Source: Caldilineaceae bacterium SB0661_bin_34
GTDB lineage: Bacteria; Chloroflexota; Anaerolineae; Caldilineales; Caldilineaceae
Direction of reading: 5' to 3'
Assembly: GCA_009841145.1 (NCBI GenBank)
Contig: VXMJ01000083.1
Coordinates: 1-64,000, forward strand
DNA: 64,000 nt
Both the position numbers and the translations under genes were made by a program. Below the pieces are notes generated by a model. That model was not told the DNA's origin and did not search any database. It was given only the letters and a program-made list of their open reading frames with translations. Of this stretch, positions 16,089-25,098 are shown in pieces. Position 1 is the stretch's first letter. Every line of letters starts with the position of its first letter.

Positions 16089-17714
16089 ATGGTGACTGGC
16101 TTTCGGCTGACCCGGAGGCAGGCATACCGGTGTTCAACGAGGAGCTGTGGACCGGGGCCGCGCCCCGGTAGGAGGATCCGGAATCTGTCCCGCTTGCATC
16201 AATCCGGGGATCTGTCCGCGGCCGTCGTGGGTTCCGGTCCCAACGGACTGTCGGCGGCCATTGTCCTGCGTGCAGCTGGCGTTGACGTCACCCTCTTTGA
16301 AGCTCGGAGGACGCTGGGCGGCGGTGCCCGTTCCGAGATAGGCCCCCTGGCCGGATTCCGTCGCGATGTCTGCAGCAGCGTCTACCCGTTGGGGGCGGCC
16401 TCGCCGGTCTTCAGAGCCATGGATCTGGGTCGGTTCGGTCTGAAGTGGGTGGCTCCACCCATTCCCTTTGCCCATCCCTTGGACGACGGGTCGGCGGTGG
16501 TTCCTGATGCCGATCAAGACTCCCCGGATGGTGTGGGGGAGGACACGGCCGCCTGGCAGGCTGCCGTTGGTACCGTGTCCAACCACTGGGAGTGCATCGC
16601 CGCCAACCTGTTGGGTCCCCTGCGCGTACCCAGGCCGGATGCCCGGGTAATGAGGTTTGGACTGCACGCGCTCCGTTCCAGCCACGGGCTGTGCCGAAAC
16701 CTGTTTCGAACAGAACGGGCGCGGGCCCTGTTCTCGGGTGTGGCAGCCCATACCGCGGTGTCGCTGCACCGACCAGCCACGGCCGCGGCCGGTCTGGTTC
16801 TGGCCGGTCTGGCGGAGGCGACCGGATGGCCGTTTGCCCGCGGCGGTGCGGAGTCCATCACGCAATCCTTGGCTTCCTTGGCTTCCGGCATGGGTGTGAA
16901 GATCCGCACAGGGACGGCGGTTGAACACGGGTCGCAACTGGAGCCGTATGACATACGCATGCTGGATACCGGACCCCGACAGGTTGTGCAGCTGGTCGGT
17001 TCGGAACTGAAAACCTTGGTTGCACGCAACCTTGCACGGTATCGATACGGCCCAGGGGTCTGCAAGGTGGACTACGCGCTGAGTGAGCCCGCGCCCTGGT
17101 GTGCCGATGCCGCCAGAAAGGCCGGCACACTGCACCTCGGGGGCTCGCGGATGGAAATTTCCACCGCATTGGATCAGGTCTGGTCGGGGATTCCCGCACC
17201 GGCACCGTTCGTGCTGGTGGGTCAGCCCTCCATTGCGGATTCCTCGCGGGCTCCGGCCGGACGTCATGTGCTTTGGGTCTATTGCCATGTGCCATTGGGA
17301 TGGAACGGGGACGCAAGTCCGGCCATCGAAAGCCAGATTGAGAGGTTTGCGCCCGGTTTCCGGGATACGGTCCTGGCACGTCGGGTCACGCGGGCCAGCC
17401 AGTGGGAGGCCTACAACCCCAACTGGGTTGGAGGGGACATCAACGGCGGCGTGCAGGACCTGGGCCAGCTGTGGCGTCGGCCGGCCGGTTGGTTGGATCC
17501 CTACTGTCTCCGGGCTCCGGACCTGTACCTGTGCTCGTCTTCCACACCCCCCGGCGGTGGTGTCCACGGTCTTTGCGGTTGGCATGCTGCACGGTCCGCG
17601 CTCCGTCGCAACTGCGGTTTGGACTTCACCCTTGCGGATTTGCGGTCCGCCTGTACCGACACGGGGCCTTTGGAAGACACCTCCTCAAGCAGGAATGTGG
17701 ACTGGACACCGTAG
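16089..17714 (+). CDS. Phytoene-desaturase-like FAD-dependent oxidoreductase
   Basis: A flavoprotein of the phytoene dehydrogenase/CrtI superfamily. Near the N-terminus a Rossmann motif AAVVGSGPNGLSAAIVLRAA binds FAD, followed by an acidic strand end LFEARRTLGGGARS. Near the C-terminus CSSSTPPGGGVHGLCGWHAA closes the FAD site. Homology begins around residue 40, so ATG 16089 is probably too early. AGGAGG at 16170-16175 would fit a start near 16185-16194, where only CTG or TTG codons occur. Members oxidise carotenoids, retinol or other polyenes; no carotenoid genes lie nearby, so the substrate is open. Confidence 0.78.
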   Translation: MVTGFRLTRRQAYRCSTRSCGPGPRPGRRIRNLSRLHQSGDLSAAVVGSGPNGLSAAIVLRAAGVDVTLFEARRTLGGGARSEIGPLAGFRRDVCSSVYPLGAASPVFRAMDLGRFGLKWVAPPIPFAHPLDDGSAVVPDADQDSPDGVGEDTAAWQAAVGTVSNHWECIAANLLGPLRVPRPDARVMRFGLHALRSSHGLCRNLFRTERARALFSGVAAHTAVSLHRPATAAAGLVLAGLAEATGWPFARGGAESITQSLASLASGMGVKIRTGTAVEHGSQLEPYDIRMLDTGPRQVVQLVGSELKTLVARNLARYRYGPGVCKVDYALSEPAPWCADAARKAGTLHLGGSRMEISTALDQVWSGIPAPAPFVLVGQPSIADSSRAPAGRHVLWVYCHVPLGWNGDASPAIESQIERFAPGFRDTVLARRVTRASQWEAYNPNWVGGDINGGVQDLGQLWRRPAGWLDPYCLRAPDLYLCSSSTPPGGGVHGLCGWHAARSALRRNCGLDFTLADLRSACTDTGPLEDTSSSRNVDWTP

Positions 17715-18115
17715 GGATACCTGCGACTGGAACCGTCGTTCCACCGTTCTGCCTGGTGGTTCCGGTGGCATGGAGGGGCCGGAACGGTGGACGCCTCCAA
17801 ATTGAATGCGGACCGGATCCACCACACCTTGAGACTGGCGATTCCCCCTCTGACAGCTGTGCCTGTGCATCAGGGAGGTTGGACACCCCCAACCGCGTTC
17901 GCATGAGTTGAATTGCGGGGATCAATGCACGGATAATGTGTGCATGATCACAATGGGCAAGGCCGGTGCCTGTCGTTTCCCCATAGGCATCCGGAGGCCT
18001 GCCCGGATCGCTTCCCTCTCCGCAACCAAGAGCCTGCTTTTGGTTGCCGGATCGGCTCCTGTGCCGTTGCCGAGCGGCCCTGCACCCTTCTCCGCTTGAA
18101 CGTCGCCCCTGCGCC
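17715..18115. other. Intergenic region, 401 bp
   Basis: I see no gene, strong hairpin or repeat here. Short open frames on both strands do not resemble any protein family. Confidence 0.5.
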
Positions 18116-19366
18116 ATGGTCACAGCACGTCTGCGCTTCTGGGAGGGAGTGAGCCCGAACGCCTTGAGGCTCATGGTCACTACCATGATCCTCTCGATCC
18201 TCATGATGGGCATTGCCGCCGTGACGCGCACATTGTTCATCCTGCGCTTGGATTTGGGCACGGAGTTCTTTGGCGTCTACAACGCATTCGCGGCCTTCGG
18301 CTACACGGGCATGGCCATACCTGCCGGCTTGCTGGGGCGCCGCTTTGGCCTGAAGCCCACGATGGTGTTCGGCGTTGTCACCTTCCTCGTGGGCTATCTG
18401 CTCGGACCGCTGGTGGAATACACCCCGCACACACTGTGGGTGCCCTGGTCACTGGCCGCCCAGTTTATTTCGGCGGCGGGATACTCGATCCTGTCCGTCA
18501 ATGCCTCGCCGGCCATCATGGCCACCACGCGGCCGGACAACCGTTCCAAGACCTACAGCCTGTTGAGCACCACCCGCAACCTGGGTGTGTTTGTGGGCCT
18601 GGTGGCCGGCGGCATGCTGCCTACCCGCATCGCAGCCTTGATGAATTGGTCCCTGGACACCACCGATCCGTACCGGGTTGCCCTGCTGGGGTCCGGGTTG
18701 CTGGCCCTGTCCGCGCTGTTCGTTGTACTGCGCTACCAGGAAGAGGATGCTTCCATCACCGCCAAGGAACCGGCGGCTCGGGAAGGCCTGTTCCCGGCGC
18801 TGTCCCTGGGCTTGGTGCTGGTCTACATCGTGCTGAGTCAGAGCGCGATTGCGGTTTGCCATTCCTTCTGCAACGCCTACATGGACACTGAGCTGCGCCT
18901 AAGTGCCGACTTCATCGGTTGGCTGAGCGCCATCGGCCAGGTGTTTGCGGTGTTCATTCCCTTCGCCGTGCCCAGACTGCGCAACCGGATGGACAACAGT
19001 TCGGTCCTGATCTTGGCCTCACTGGTATCTGCGCTGCTGGTGGCGCCGATCATCGCGGGCGAGTCCTGGGTTCTGGCGGGGATCACCCGCATGGGTGTCA
19101 TGTCGATGTCGGCGATCTGGATGCCGGTCATCCAGATGTACCAAATGGAGATGGTGCAGGCGGAGTACCGCCCGATCGCGTTTGCCCTGGTGTCCGTGGC
19201 CCTGGGGGCCAATTACGGTCTGATCAGCCTCTTTGGGGGCTACATCATTGAAGCCTGGGGCTACCCTTCCCTCTTCCTCATTGGGGCCGTGGCTGCCGTG
19301 GCTGGCTCCGTGTTCCTGCTGGCCATCCGCGCGCGCCCGGCCATGCAGCCGCGGTTTGCCAACTGA
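18116..19366 (+). CDS. MFS transporter
   Basis: A 416-residue membrane protein with about twelve hydrophobic segments in two halves. The loop after helix 2 carries the major-facilitator signature (AGLLGRRFGLKPTMVFG). The longer open frame from 18044 is rejected because the membrane topology and conserved part begin at ATG 18116. The final residues (RARPAMQPRFAN) are cytoplasmic. The substrate is not evident; the downstream SDR and deacetylase genes suggest a sugar or a small organic acid. Confidence 0.88.
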   Translation: MVTARLRFWEGVSPNALRLMVTTMILSILMMGIAAVTRTLFILRLDLGTEFFGVYNAFAAFGYTGMAIPAGLLGRRFGLKPTMVFGVVTFLVGYLLGPLVEYTPHTLWVPWSLAAQFISAAGYSILSVNASPAIMATTRPDNRSKTYSLLSTTRNLGVFVGLVAGGMLPTRIAALMNWSLDTTDPYRVALLGSGLLALSALFVVLRYQEEDASITAKEPAAREGLFPALSLGLVLVYIVLSQSAIAVCHSFCNAYMDTELRLSADFIGWLSAIGQVFAVFIPFAVPRLRNRMDNSSVLILASLVSALLVAPIIAGESWVLAGITRMGVMSMSAIWMPVIQMYQMEMVQAEYRPIAFALVSVALGANYGLISLFGGYIIEAWGYPSLFLIGAVAAVAGSVFLLAIRARPAMQPRFAN

Positions 19367-19380
19367 AGGGAGTCGCCCAC

Positions 19381-19401
19381 TGCCGGCCGGAAGGCCCGGC
19401 A
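19381..19401. terminator. Hairpin after the MFS gene
   Basis: TGCCGG pairs with CCGGCA across a GGAA-containing loop just after the MFS stop codon and before the SDR gene. There is no T-run, so intrinsic termination is uncertain. Confidence 0.35.
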
Positions 19402-19462
19402 ATCTAGAATGGGAACTTCCACACCTGCCCTCAGCGGCCGGCCCATTGCAAGGAGAAGTTCG

Positions 19463-20194
19463 ATGAGTGAACTGAAGGACAAGATCTGCATCATCACTGG
19501 TGCCGGCACCGGCATCGGCAAGGGCATCGCCCGGCGCTTCGCCAAGGCCGGGGCCACCCTTGTCCTGGCATCGCGCAAGGTTGCCAACCTGGACGAGACC
19601 GCCGAGGAATGCCGCGGCATCGGCGCCGAGGTTATGGTTCACCAGACCGATGTGACCTCGGAGGACAGTGTCCTGTCCCTGTTCGAGGCAACCGAACAGG
19701 CCTACGGGCGCGTGGACATCCTGATCAACAACTCCGGTGTCTTCGACAACGGCCCGTTCCACGAACTATCCCTGGCCACCTGGCAGAAGGTGGTCGACGT
19801 CAACCTGACCGGTCCGTTCCTGTGTGCCCGGTCCGCTTTCCGCAGCATGCTGAAGAGCGGTGGCGGCCGCATTGTCAACGTGGCAAGCATCTCGGCCCAG
19901 ATGTGCCGTCCCAACGCTTCTCCCTACAACTCAACCAAGCACGCCCTGACCGGCCTGACCAAGTCCATTGCCCTGGAGGGCCGGGACCACGACATCGTCT
20001 GCAGCGTGCTGCACCCCGGCAACATCCTGACCGAGCGCCGGGCCGTCAGCGACACCCCGACGGACCAGGAGCCCATGATGACCGTGGACGAACTGGCGGA
20101 GACGGCCTTGGTCATGGTGATGCTGCCGCTCCATGTCAACGTCCTGGAGACCATCGTCCTGCCCACCACCCAGGCTTATCTGGGCCGGGGCTGA
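19463..20194 (+). CDS. Short-chain dehydrogenase/reductase
   Basis: A 243-residue classical SDR. Cofactor motif ITGAGTGIGKGIAR, structural NNSG, catalytic serine in ASISAQM and the YxxxK motif in YNSTKHALTG are all present, so it should be an active NAD(P)-dependent alcohol or sugar dehydrogenase. AAGGAG just upstream selects ATG 19463 over the longer open frame from 19409. It is encoded between an MFS transporter and a polysaccharide deacetylase, in the same direction. Confidence 0.9.
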   Translation: MSELKDKICIITGAGTGIGKGIARRFAKAGATLVLASRKVANLDETAEECRGIGAEVMVHQTDVTSEDSVLSLFEATEQAYGRVDILINNSGVFDNGPFHELSLATWQKVVDVNLTGPFLCARSAFRSMLKSGGGRIVNVASISAQMCRPNASPYNSTKHALTGLTKSIALEGRDHDIVCSVLHPGNILTERRAVSDTPTDQEPMMTVDELAETALVMVMLPLHVNVLETIVLPTTQAYLGRG

Positions 20195-20329
20195 TCCCTC
20201 CGAAGACGCACGCGCCTCCAACCCCCGGAAAGTTCGAAGGCAAAACCCTTTCATTGATGCCGGCCCGGAGTCGCGTCCCCGACGCGGCCTGGCCGCGTGA
20301 TCGTGGTCCTGACCAAACGAAGGTACAAG

Positions 20330-21223
20330 ATGCCGCTGTACGTATCGGCCTATGACACCGAAGCGGTGTACCCCTGGTGGGAGCGAGACTTCTGCGGGTT
20401 CGACTACACCCCGAGCCGGATCAGGGAGTTTCTGGCCGGCGTGCGCGCAGTTGTCGATGTGCATCTGGAACAGGATGTTCCGGCCACCTTCTTCCTGGTT
20501 GCCAAAATGCTGGAGTTGACCGGAAGGGAACTGCGCGAAATCCTGGACCACTCCCTGTTTGACATTCAGTGTCACAGTTTCACCCACCCGGACTTGATTG
20601 CACTGGACGACCGAGGCGACACCAAGGCTCTGCGCCACGAGCTAGCCGACTCCAAGGAATTGATAGAGGACACGTTCGGCACACCGGTAACCGGCCTCAC
20701 GGCTCCGGGAGGCTACACACGGGGGTTTGCGGGCCATCCCCGCATCCTCGGCATCATGCAGGAGGCGGGTTACCGATATGTCCGCAGCGTGGGGGCCGGA
20801 CCCGCGCGCACCGTGCCGGCTCCGTTCAACAAACCTTTCTGGTATACGGAGGACGGCTTTCCGGATTTGCTCGAGACACCCTCCCACGCCTGGCATGACA
20901 ATATCTTGACGGGGCAACCCGCCAGCACCCACTGGCCTCCCGTCCTGCCCTGGTCGCTGCCGGCTACCGTGCCGGGCGATGCCCGAGGGGTGTACGACGC
21001 GTACGCTCCGGGTATCGACTACTGCCTGCGGACGGACTTCCCCTACTATCTGCCCATCTTCCATCCCTGGTCCATCTACAGGATTGACCGGAACGCCGGG
21101 CAGATTGCGCTGTTGCTGGAGCATGCCCGGCGAAACATGGAGATGGCACACTGCGGCCATCTCCTTGGACACATCCTCAATGACCGGACCCGGGCCGGTG
21201 AAAGGCCCCTGATGGCCTGGTAG
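20330..21223 (+). CDS. Polysaccharide deacetylase (NodB-like)
   Basis: A 297-residue carbohydrate esterase 4 family member. The metal/catalytic motifs are AYDTEAVYPW (motif 1 Asp), QCHSFTHPDL (metal-binding histidines) and TAPGGYTRG (motif 3). No signal peptide is present, so a cytoplasmic role such as deacetylation of imported amino sugars, or the related allantoinase/PuuE-type amide hydrolysis, is more likely than cell-wall modification. The start ATG 20330 has GAAGG upstream; the frame is open back to 20297. Confidence 0.85.
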   Translation: MPLYVSAYDTEAVYPWWERDFCGFDYTPSRIREFLAGVRAVVDVHLEQDVPATFFLVAKMLELTGRELREILDHSLFDIQCHSFTHPDLIALDDRGDTKALRHELADSKELIEDTFGTPVTGLTAPGGYTRGFAGHPRILGIMQEAGYRYVRSVGAGPARTVPAPFNKPFWYTEDGFPDLLETPSHAWHDNILTGQPASTHWPPVLPWSLPATVPGDARGVYDAYAPGIDYCLRTDFPYYLPIFHPWSIYRIDRNAGQIALLLEHARRNMEMAHCGHLLGHILNDRTRAGERPLMAW

Positions 21224-21305
21224 GCCGGATCCCGGCCAAGGCGGCCGGCCCGGGTCGCTCTCCCTGCAGTACTCCCGGAATTCACGCGACACGTCGAGAA
21301 CCAGA

Positions 21306-22712
21306 ATGGCCATGCAACCCAACGTCCGTGCCCGGATCGGTCTGCTACCCGCCGGTCATCACTATTACTGGGACCAGTATCCGCGGTTGAAGCAGATGGG
21401 ACTGCGCATGTACGACCGGCTCCGGAACATGCTGGAGCCCATGGCCGACATCGTGGCACCGGAGTTGGTGGACACTCCGGAAAAGTCGCGCGAGGCCGGT
21501 CTGCTCTTTGCCCGGGAAAAGGTGGACTTGATACTGGTTTTTCCCTTTGGCTACACGCCCAGCATGGACATGCTGCCGGCCCTGCAGGGATTGCGCGTGC
21601 CGATCCGCATTCTCAATGCCCATGAGGACCGCGCCTACGATTACGCCACGGCGGATACGACGGACTACCTGCACCACGAAGCCGTTTGCTGTGTACCGGA
21701 ACTGGCCGGGGCTCTGGTCGGCCAAGGGCGCCGTTTCCGGGTTCGCACCGGTCCCTTTGACGACCCGCGGCTGCAACATGAGCTCCGGTCCGACTTCACC
21801 GGCGCCGCGGCCGCCCGCGAGTTTCTAGGCCTGAATGTGGGGTTGATCGGGCAGGTGTATCCCGGCATGACCGACATGCCCATCGACGAATCGAGGTTGT
21901 TGCGGGCCACCGGCCGCATGCTGGTGCGGCCCGAGGTTGAGGAATTTGAGAATGCCTTCCAGGCGGTCACCGATGATCAGCTGGAAGAAATGCTGACCCA
22001 CTTCGAAACGACCTATGAAGTGGATTCCACCGTGACCCGTGACCACATGCGGTTCTCAGCCCAGGTCGCGGTGGCCTACGATGCCGTCATCCGCAAACAT
22101 GACATTTCCGCCTTTGGCTACTACTGGTGGGGCGAGCGCGAATTGATGACCCAGTTGCGTGCCCAGTCCGGCCTGGCCGTGTCCCGACTCGCGGCCATGG
22201 GACGGCCCGGCGTCACCGAAGGCGACGTCAAGACGGCGATGGCCATGAAGATTCTGGACCTGCTGGGCGGCGGCGGAATGTTCGTTGAGTTCTTTGCCAT
22301 GGACTTCAACGAGAACTCCATCCTCATGGGACATGATGGTCCGGCCAACATCAATGTCGCCGCCGGCCATGCCCGACTGATGCACCTGGACACCCATCAC
22401 GGCAAGTCCGGGCATGGCCTGGGCATCGATTTCGACATGCAGCAAGGCCCTGTGACCCTGCTCAACCTGTCCCAGCACGATGCCGGCGACACGTTCAAGT
22501 TGATCTATTCCGTCGGCGAGATCGTTCCCGGCACCATTCTCGGCATCGGCAATCCCAACGCGAGGGCGCGGATGGAGCGCCCCCTCCACGAATTCATTGA
22601 TGCCTGGTGCCAGCAGGGACCGTCCCACCACATCGCGCTGGGTATCGGAGACCACGGCGAAGCTCTGGAAACCTTCGCCGAAGCGGTGGATTTTCCGACA
22701 GTGAGGGTTTAG
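21306..22712 (+). CDS. L-arabinose/L-fucose isomerase-like protein
   Basis: A 468-residue protein of the L-arabinose/L-fucose isomerase fold. The N-terminal Rossmann-like domain includes KVDLILVFPFGYTPSM. The C-terminal catalytic region includes ILMGHDGPANINVA and HHGKSGHGLGIDFDM, which correspond to the metal-binding part, and ends with PSHHIALGIGDHGEAL carrying the late histidines. It should interconvert an aldose and a ketose with a divalent metal. It follows the deacetylase gene by 82 bp in the same direction, which suggests a joint sugar pathway. Confidence 0.82.
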   Translation: MAMQPNVRARIGLLPAGHHYYWDQYPRLKQMGLRMYDRLRNMLEPMADIVAPELVDTPEKSREAGLLFAREKVDLILVFPFGYTPSMDMLPALQGLRVPIRILNAHEDRAYDYATADTTDYLHHEAVCCVPELAGALVGQGRRFRVRTGPFDDPRLQHELRSDFTGAAAAREFLGLNVGLIGQVYPGMTDMPIDESRLLRATGRMLVRPEVEEFENAFQAVTDDQLEEMLTHFETTYEVDSTVTRDHMRFSAQVAVAYDAVIRKHDISAFGYYWWGERELMTQLRAQSGLAVSRLAAMGRPGVTEGDVKTAMAMKILDLLGGGGMFVEFFAMDFNENSILMGHDGPANINVAAGHARLMHLDTHHGKSGHGLGIDFDMQQGPVTLLNLSQHDAGDTFKLIYSVGEIVPGTILGIGNPNARARMERPLHEFIDAWCQQGPSHHIALGIGDHGEALETFAEAVDFPTVRV

Positions 22713-22874
22713 GAGCCGCGCTTGGACCGAAGCGGCGGATTCCCGAATTTGCAGGCCTTGGTGTTGCGCACCGACAGTCTGCGGCGTTTCGAATGTTGTG
22801 TGCCTGCCAGGCGGTCCGGCCGCCCCATGGGTCACATGGTAGGCCGGAAAACGGTGCCGGGACTGGACGGATGC

Positions 22875-23309
22875 CTAAGCGTCGGCGTTCAGTCGGCTTA
22901 GGTCCTCTTCATCCAGCTCAAGGCGGCCCGCGTCGAGATTCTGGCGCAGGTGCAAGCGGTTGGTCGACATGGGAATGGCCGCGACCCAAGGCTTCCGAGT
23001 TAGCCAGTGCAGTGCCACTTGCGCGGGCGAGGCGTCATGCTTTCGAGCGACGTCTGCACGGCGGGAAGGCTCAGAACATCATCCTTCAGCGGGGAGCACG
23101 CCGTCACGGCGATGCGGTGTCGCTGGCAGTAGCTCAGGAGACCGCTCTGCTCAGGGTCGCGAGTGTGAAGATTGAAGCGCACTTGGTTGGTGGCAATCGG
23201 TGTCGCGCAAAGCATCCGGGCCTGCTGCAGTAATGGCAGATCGAAGTTGCAGACGCCCACGCGCAGCGCCTTGCCTTGGGTCACCGCCAGGTTCAACGCG
23301 TCGAAAGTT
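22875..23309 (-). pseudogene. Aldo/keto reductase remnant, truncated at a TnpB element
   Basis: The minus strand encodes the C-terminal half of an aldo/keto reductase: FDALNLAVTQGKALRVGVCN, then ATPIATNQVRFNLHTRD and RIAVTACSPLKDDVL. A frameshift near 23047 moves the reading frame to HDASPAQVALHWLTRKPW and IPMSTNRLHLRQNLDAG, ending at 22875. The N-terminal half, with the cofactor-site Asp and Tyr, is absent: the sequence stops exactly at the right end of the TnpB element, and the other side of that element does not resume the gene. An intact paralog lies at 37446-38315. Confidence 0.85.
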
Positions 23310-23460
23310 TGGGACTTATAGGCCGGACTGGACAGCCGGCCCATCTCGTTCACGGGTCGTCGGGGACCCCCACGGGATCGCCCCTCGCCGTGCAGCCGCC
23401 CCTGTCCCACGGGCCGAAACGGGCACGCACGGAAGTCCCGCCCGCACCAAAATGTTGATT
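23310..23460 (-). ncRNA. Predicted omegaRNA at the 3' end of tnpB copy b
   Basis: In IS200/IS605-type elements the guide RNA for TnpB is made from the 3' end of tnpB up to the right end of the element, and the guide is read from the flank. The region here is structured and identical in both complete copies. The guide for this copy would begin AACTTTCGACGCG, in the broken reductase. Boundaries are inferred. Confidence 0.4.
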
Positions 23461-24716
23461 GCCGCATTGTGGTCGGCGTTCGCACGGAACCCGCAGGCCC
23501 CGCACGCAAACACCGCCTGCGACGGCCGGTTTGACTTGTCAACATGGCCGCACCGGCTGCACGTCTGCGACGTGTAGGCCGGATTCACCTTCCGCAGTTC
23601 GCCCGCCTTGTACGCCAGCTTGCGCTCCCAGGAGCCCCAGCCGCTGGCCAGGATGCTGCGGTTGAGCCCCGACTTCTGCTTGACCTGCTTGCCGGGTTTC
23701 TCCACCGTGCCCTTGGCCGACTGGGTCATGCCCTTCGTGTTCAGATCCTCCACCACCACGGTGTGCGCCGTGTCCGCCAGCTTGCGACTGGCCTGGTGCG
23801 TGGCATCGTCGCGCTTGCGCGCCCCCTTGCGCTGCAGCTTGTTCAACTGCCCGTTCACGCGCCGGCCCCGGTTCGACTTGGGCCTTCGGTCCTTGGGACC
23901 CCAGCCTTGCTTGCGGCTCAGTTCCCGCTGCTTGCGGGCGATCTGCGCATCCAGCCGGTCCGTGTCGGGCATCGCGTACACCGTGCCCTCGCTGTCCGTG
24001 GCCTGCCCCACGTTGCGGTCCAGACCCAGCGCGCCGTCCGCGGCGGGTTGCTTCACCTGCTCCGCGGGCACTTCGTAGGCCACGTAGGCGTACCACTTGG
24101 GGTACTGCTCCGTGCCTTCCATCCGCACGCGCACGGTCAGCGGCTTGCAGCCCGCGTACGGGTTCGACCCCGCCAGCCGCAGCCAACCGACCTTGGGCAC
24201 GTGCAAGCGGTCCCCGTCCAGCCGGACGGCCTCGGGAATGGTGAACGCTGGCACGGTGCAGTGCCGGGCCTTGAACCGGGGCTTGCCTTCGTTCACAGGG
24301 TCCGCAAGGAACCGCTTGTACGCGTCGGCCAGGTACTTCAGGCTGTAGCGGACCACCTTGTACGGGTACTCCTTCAGCCAGGCATGGTCCGGGTCGTTGC
24401 GCAGCTCCGTGAACCGCTGGCCCAGGGTGAAGAAGCTCGTTGAGGGACCGGGTCCCATCTTCTTGCGGCAGGCCTTGGCCCACGCCGTCCTGCCCTCCCG
24501 GACCTCCGGCCAGTTGAGAGCGGGCACGTGCATCTCCTTCCAGCGTGCGTACCGCCACTCGCAGTCGGCCAGCATGTGGTTCCAGACGTAACGGCAGGCA
24601 CCGGCGATGGCCGTCAATAGGATGCCGGTGGCGGCGTCGCCCGGATACAAGCGCAGACGCACCGTGCGGTGCACGGTGTCCGGGGCCTGCGTTGTAGAAT
24701 CGGGGCTGTTGGGCAT
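23316..24716 (-). CDS. tnpB: TnpB RNA-guided nuclease, copy b
   Basis: A 466-residue TnpB, identical at protein level to the copy at 29418-30818. RuvC-like catalytic residues are intact: Asp233 in ALGLDRNVGQ, Glu323 in VVVEDLNTKGM and Asp415 in ANADHNAAINI. A zinc-binding CxxC/CxxC pair (Cys386, 389, 405, 408) sits between the last two. The longer frame starts at a GTG inside the left-end hairpin; ATG 24716 with AGGAAC upstream is a better start. It should cut DNA at sites matching its guide and so favour retention of the element. Confidence 0.88.
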   Translation of the reverse strand: MPNSPDSTTQAPDTVHRTVRLRLYPGDAATGILLTAIAGACRYVWNHMLADCEWRYARWKEMHVPALNWPEVREGRTAWAKACRKKMGPGPSTSFFTLGQRFTELRNDPDHAWLKEYPYKVVRYSLKYLADAYKRFLADPVNEGKPRFKARHCTVPAFTIPEAVRLDGDRLHVPKVGWLRLAGSNPYAGCKPLTVRVRMEGTEQYPKWYAYVAYEVPAEQVKQPAADGALGLDRNVGQATDSEGTVYAMPDTDRLDAQIARKQRELSRKQGWGPKDRRPKSNRGRRVNGQLNKLQRKGARKRDDATHQASRKLADTAHTVVVEDLNTKGMTQSAKGTVEKPGKQVKQKSGLNRSILASGWGSWERKLAYKAGELRKVNPAYTSQTCSRCGHVDKSNRPSQAVFACGACGFRANADHNAAINILVRAGLPCVPVSARGTGAAARRGAIPWGSPTTRERDGPAVQSGL

Positions 24717-24798
24717 GGAAGTTCCTGTTCCGTGTCCGATGGAGAGTCCGGCTGGCACCGGACTCTCGCATTTATGGACGCCATTATGCTACAGACGT

Positions 24799-24824
24799 GC
24801 CGACCTTGCAAGCCGACCTTGCAA
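24799..24824. repeat. Two tandem copies of a 13-bp unit
   Basis: GCCGACCTTGCAA is repeated back to back, ten bases outside the left end of TnpB copy b. The rest of 24825-25088 shows no gene. Confidence 0.7.
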
Positions 24825-25098
24825 AAAGCGAACCGGTCCGATTTGTCAAGGTTGCTTGGTAAGTCCCTTTGAAAACCATGTAGTTGACAACCGGACCAAA
24901 GGGTATCGCCGATTCTCTGGGTTTAGCGTACCGACCAACGTCCATGTGCAGCACAAGCCTCACAGAAGGGACACTTCGCCAATCTGGCTATCGAGTTGGC
25001 CCTTTTTGGCCTTGAGGCAGAGCAAGGCCTGTTCGATTGGTCCTGGATTGACGATCGGTGAGATGGGTTGCTAATGCCAACCGACGAGCACCGAAAAC

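Larger units (their letters stand above)
23310..24789 (-). mobile_element. TnpB-only IS200/IS605-like element, copy b
   Basis: About 1480 bp and almost identical to the copy at 29345-30824 but inverted. The left end (complement) begins GCATAATGGCGTCCATAAAT and carries a perfect 10-bp hairpin GAGAGTCCGG/CCGGACTCTC (24742-24767). The right end has the GGCCGG/CCGGCC hairpin and terminates in GTCCCA. There is no tnpA (Y1 transposase) inside, so it must be moved in trans. Confidence 0.85.
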
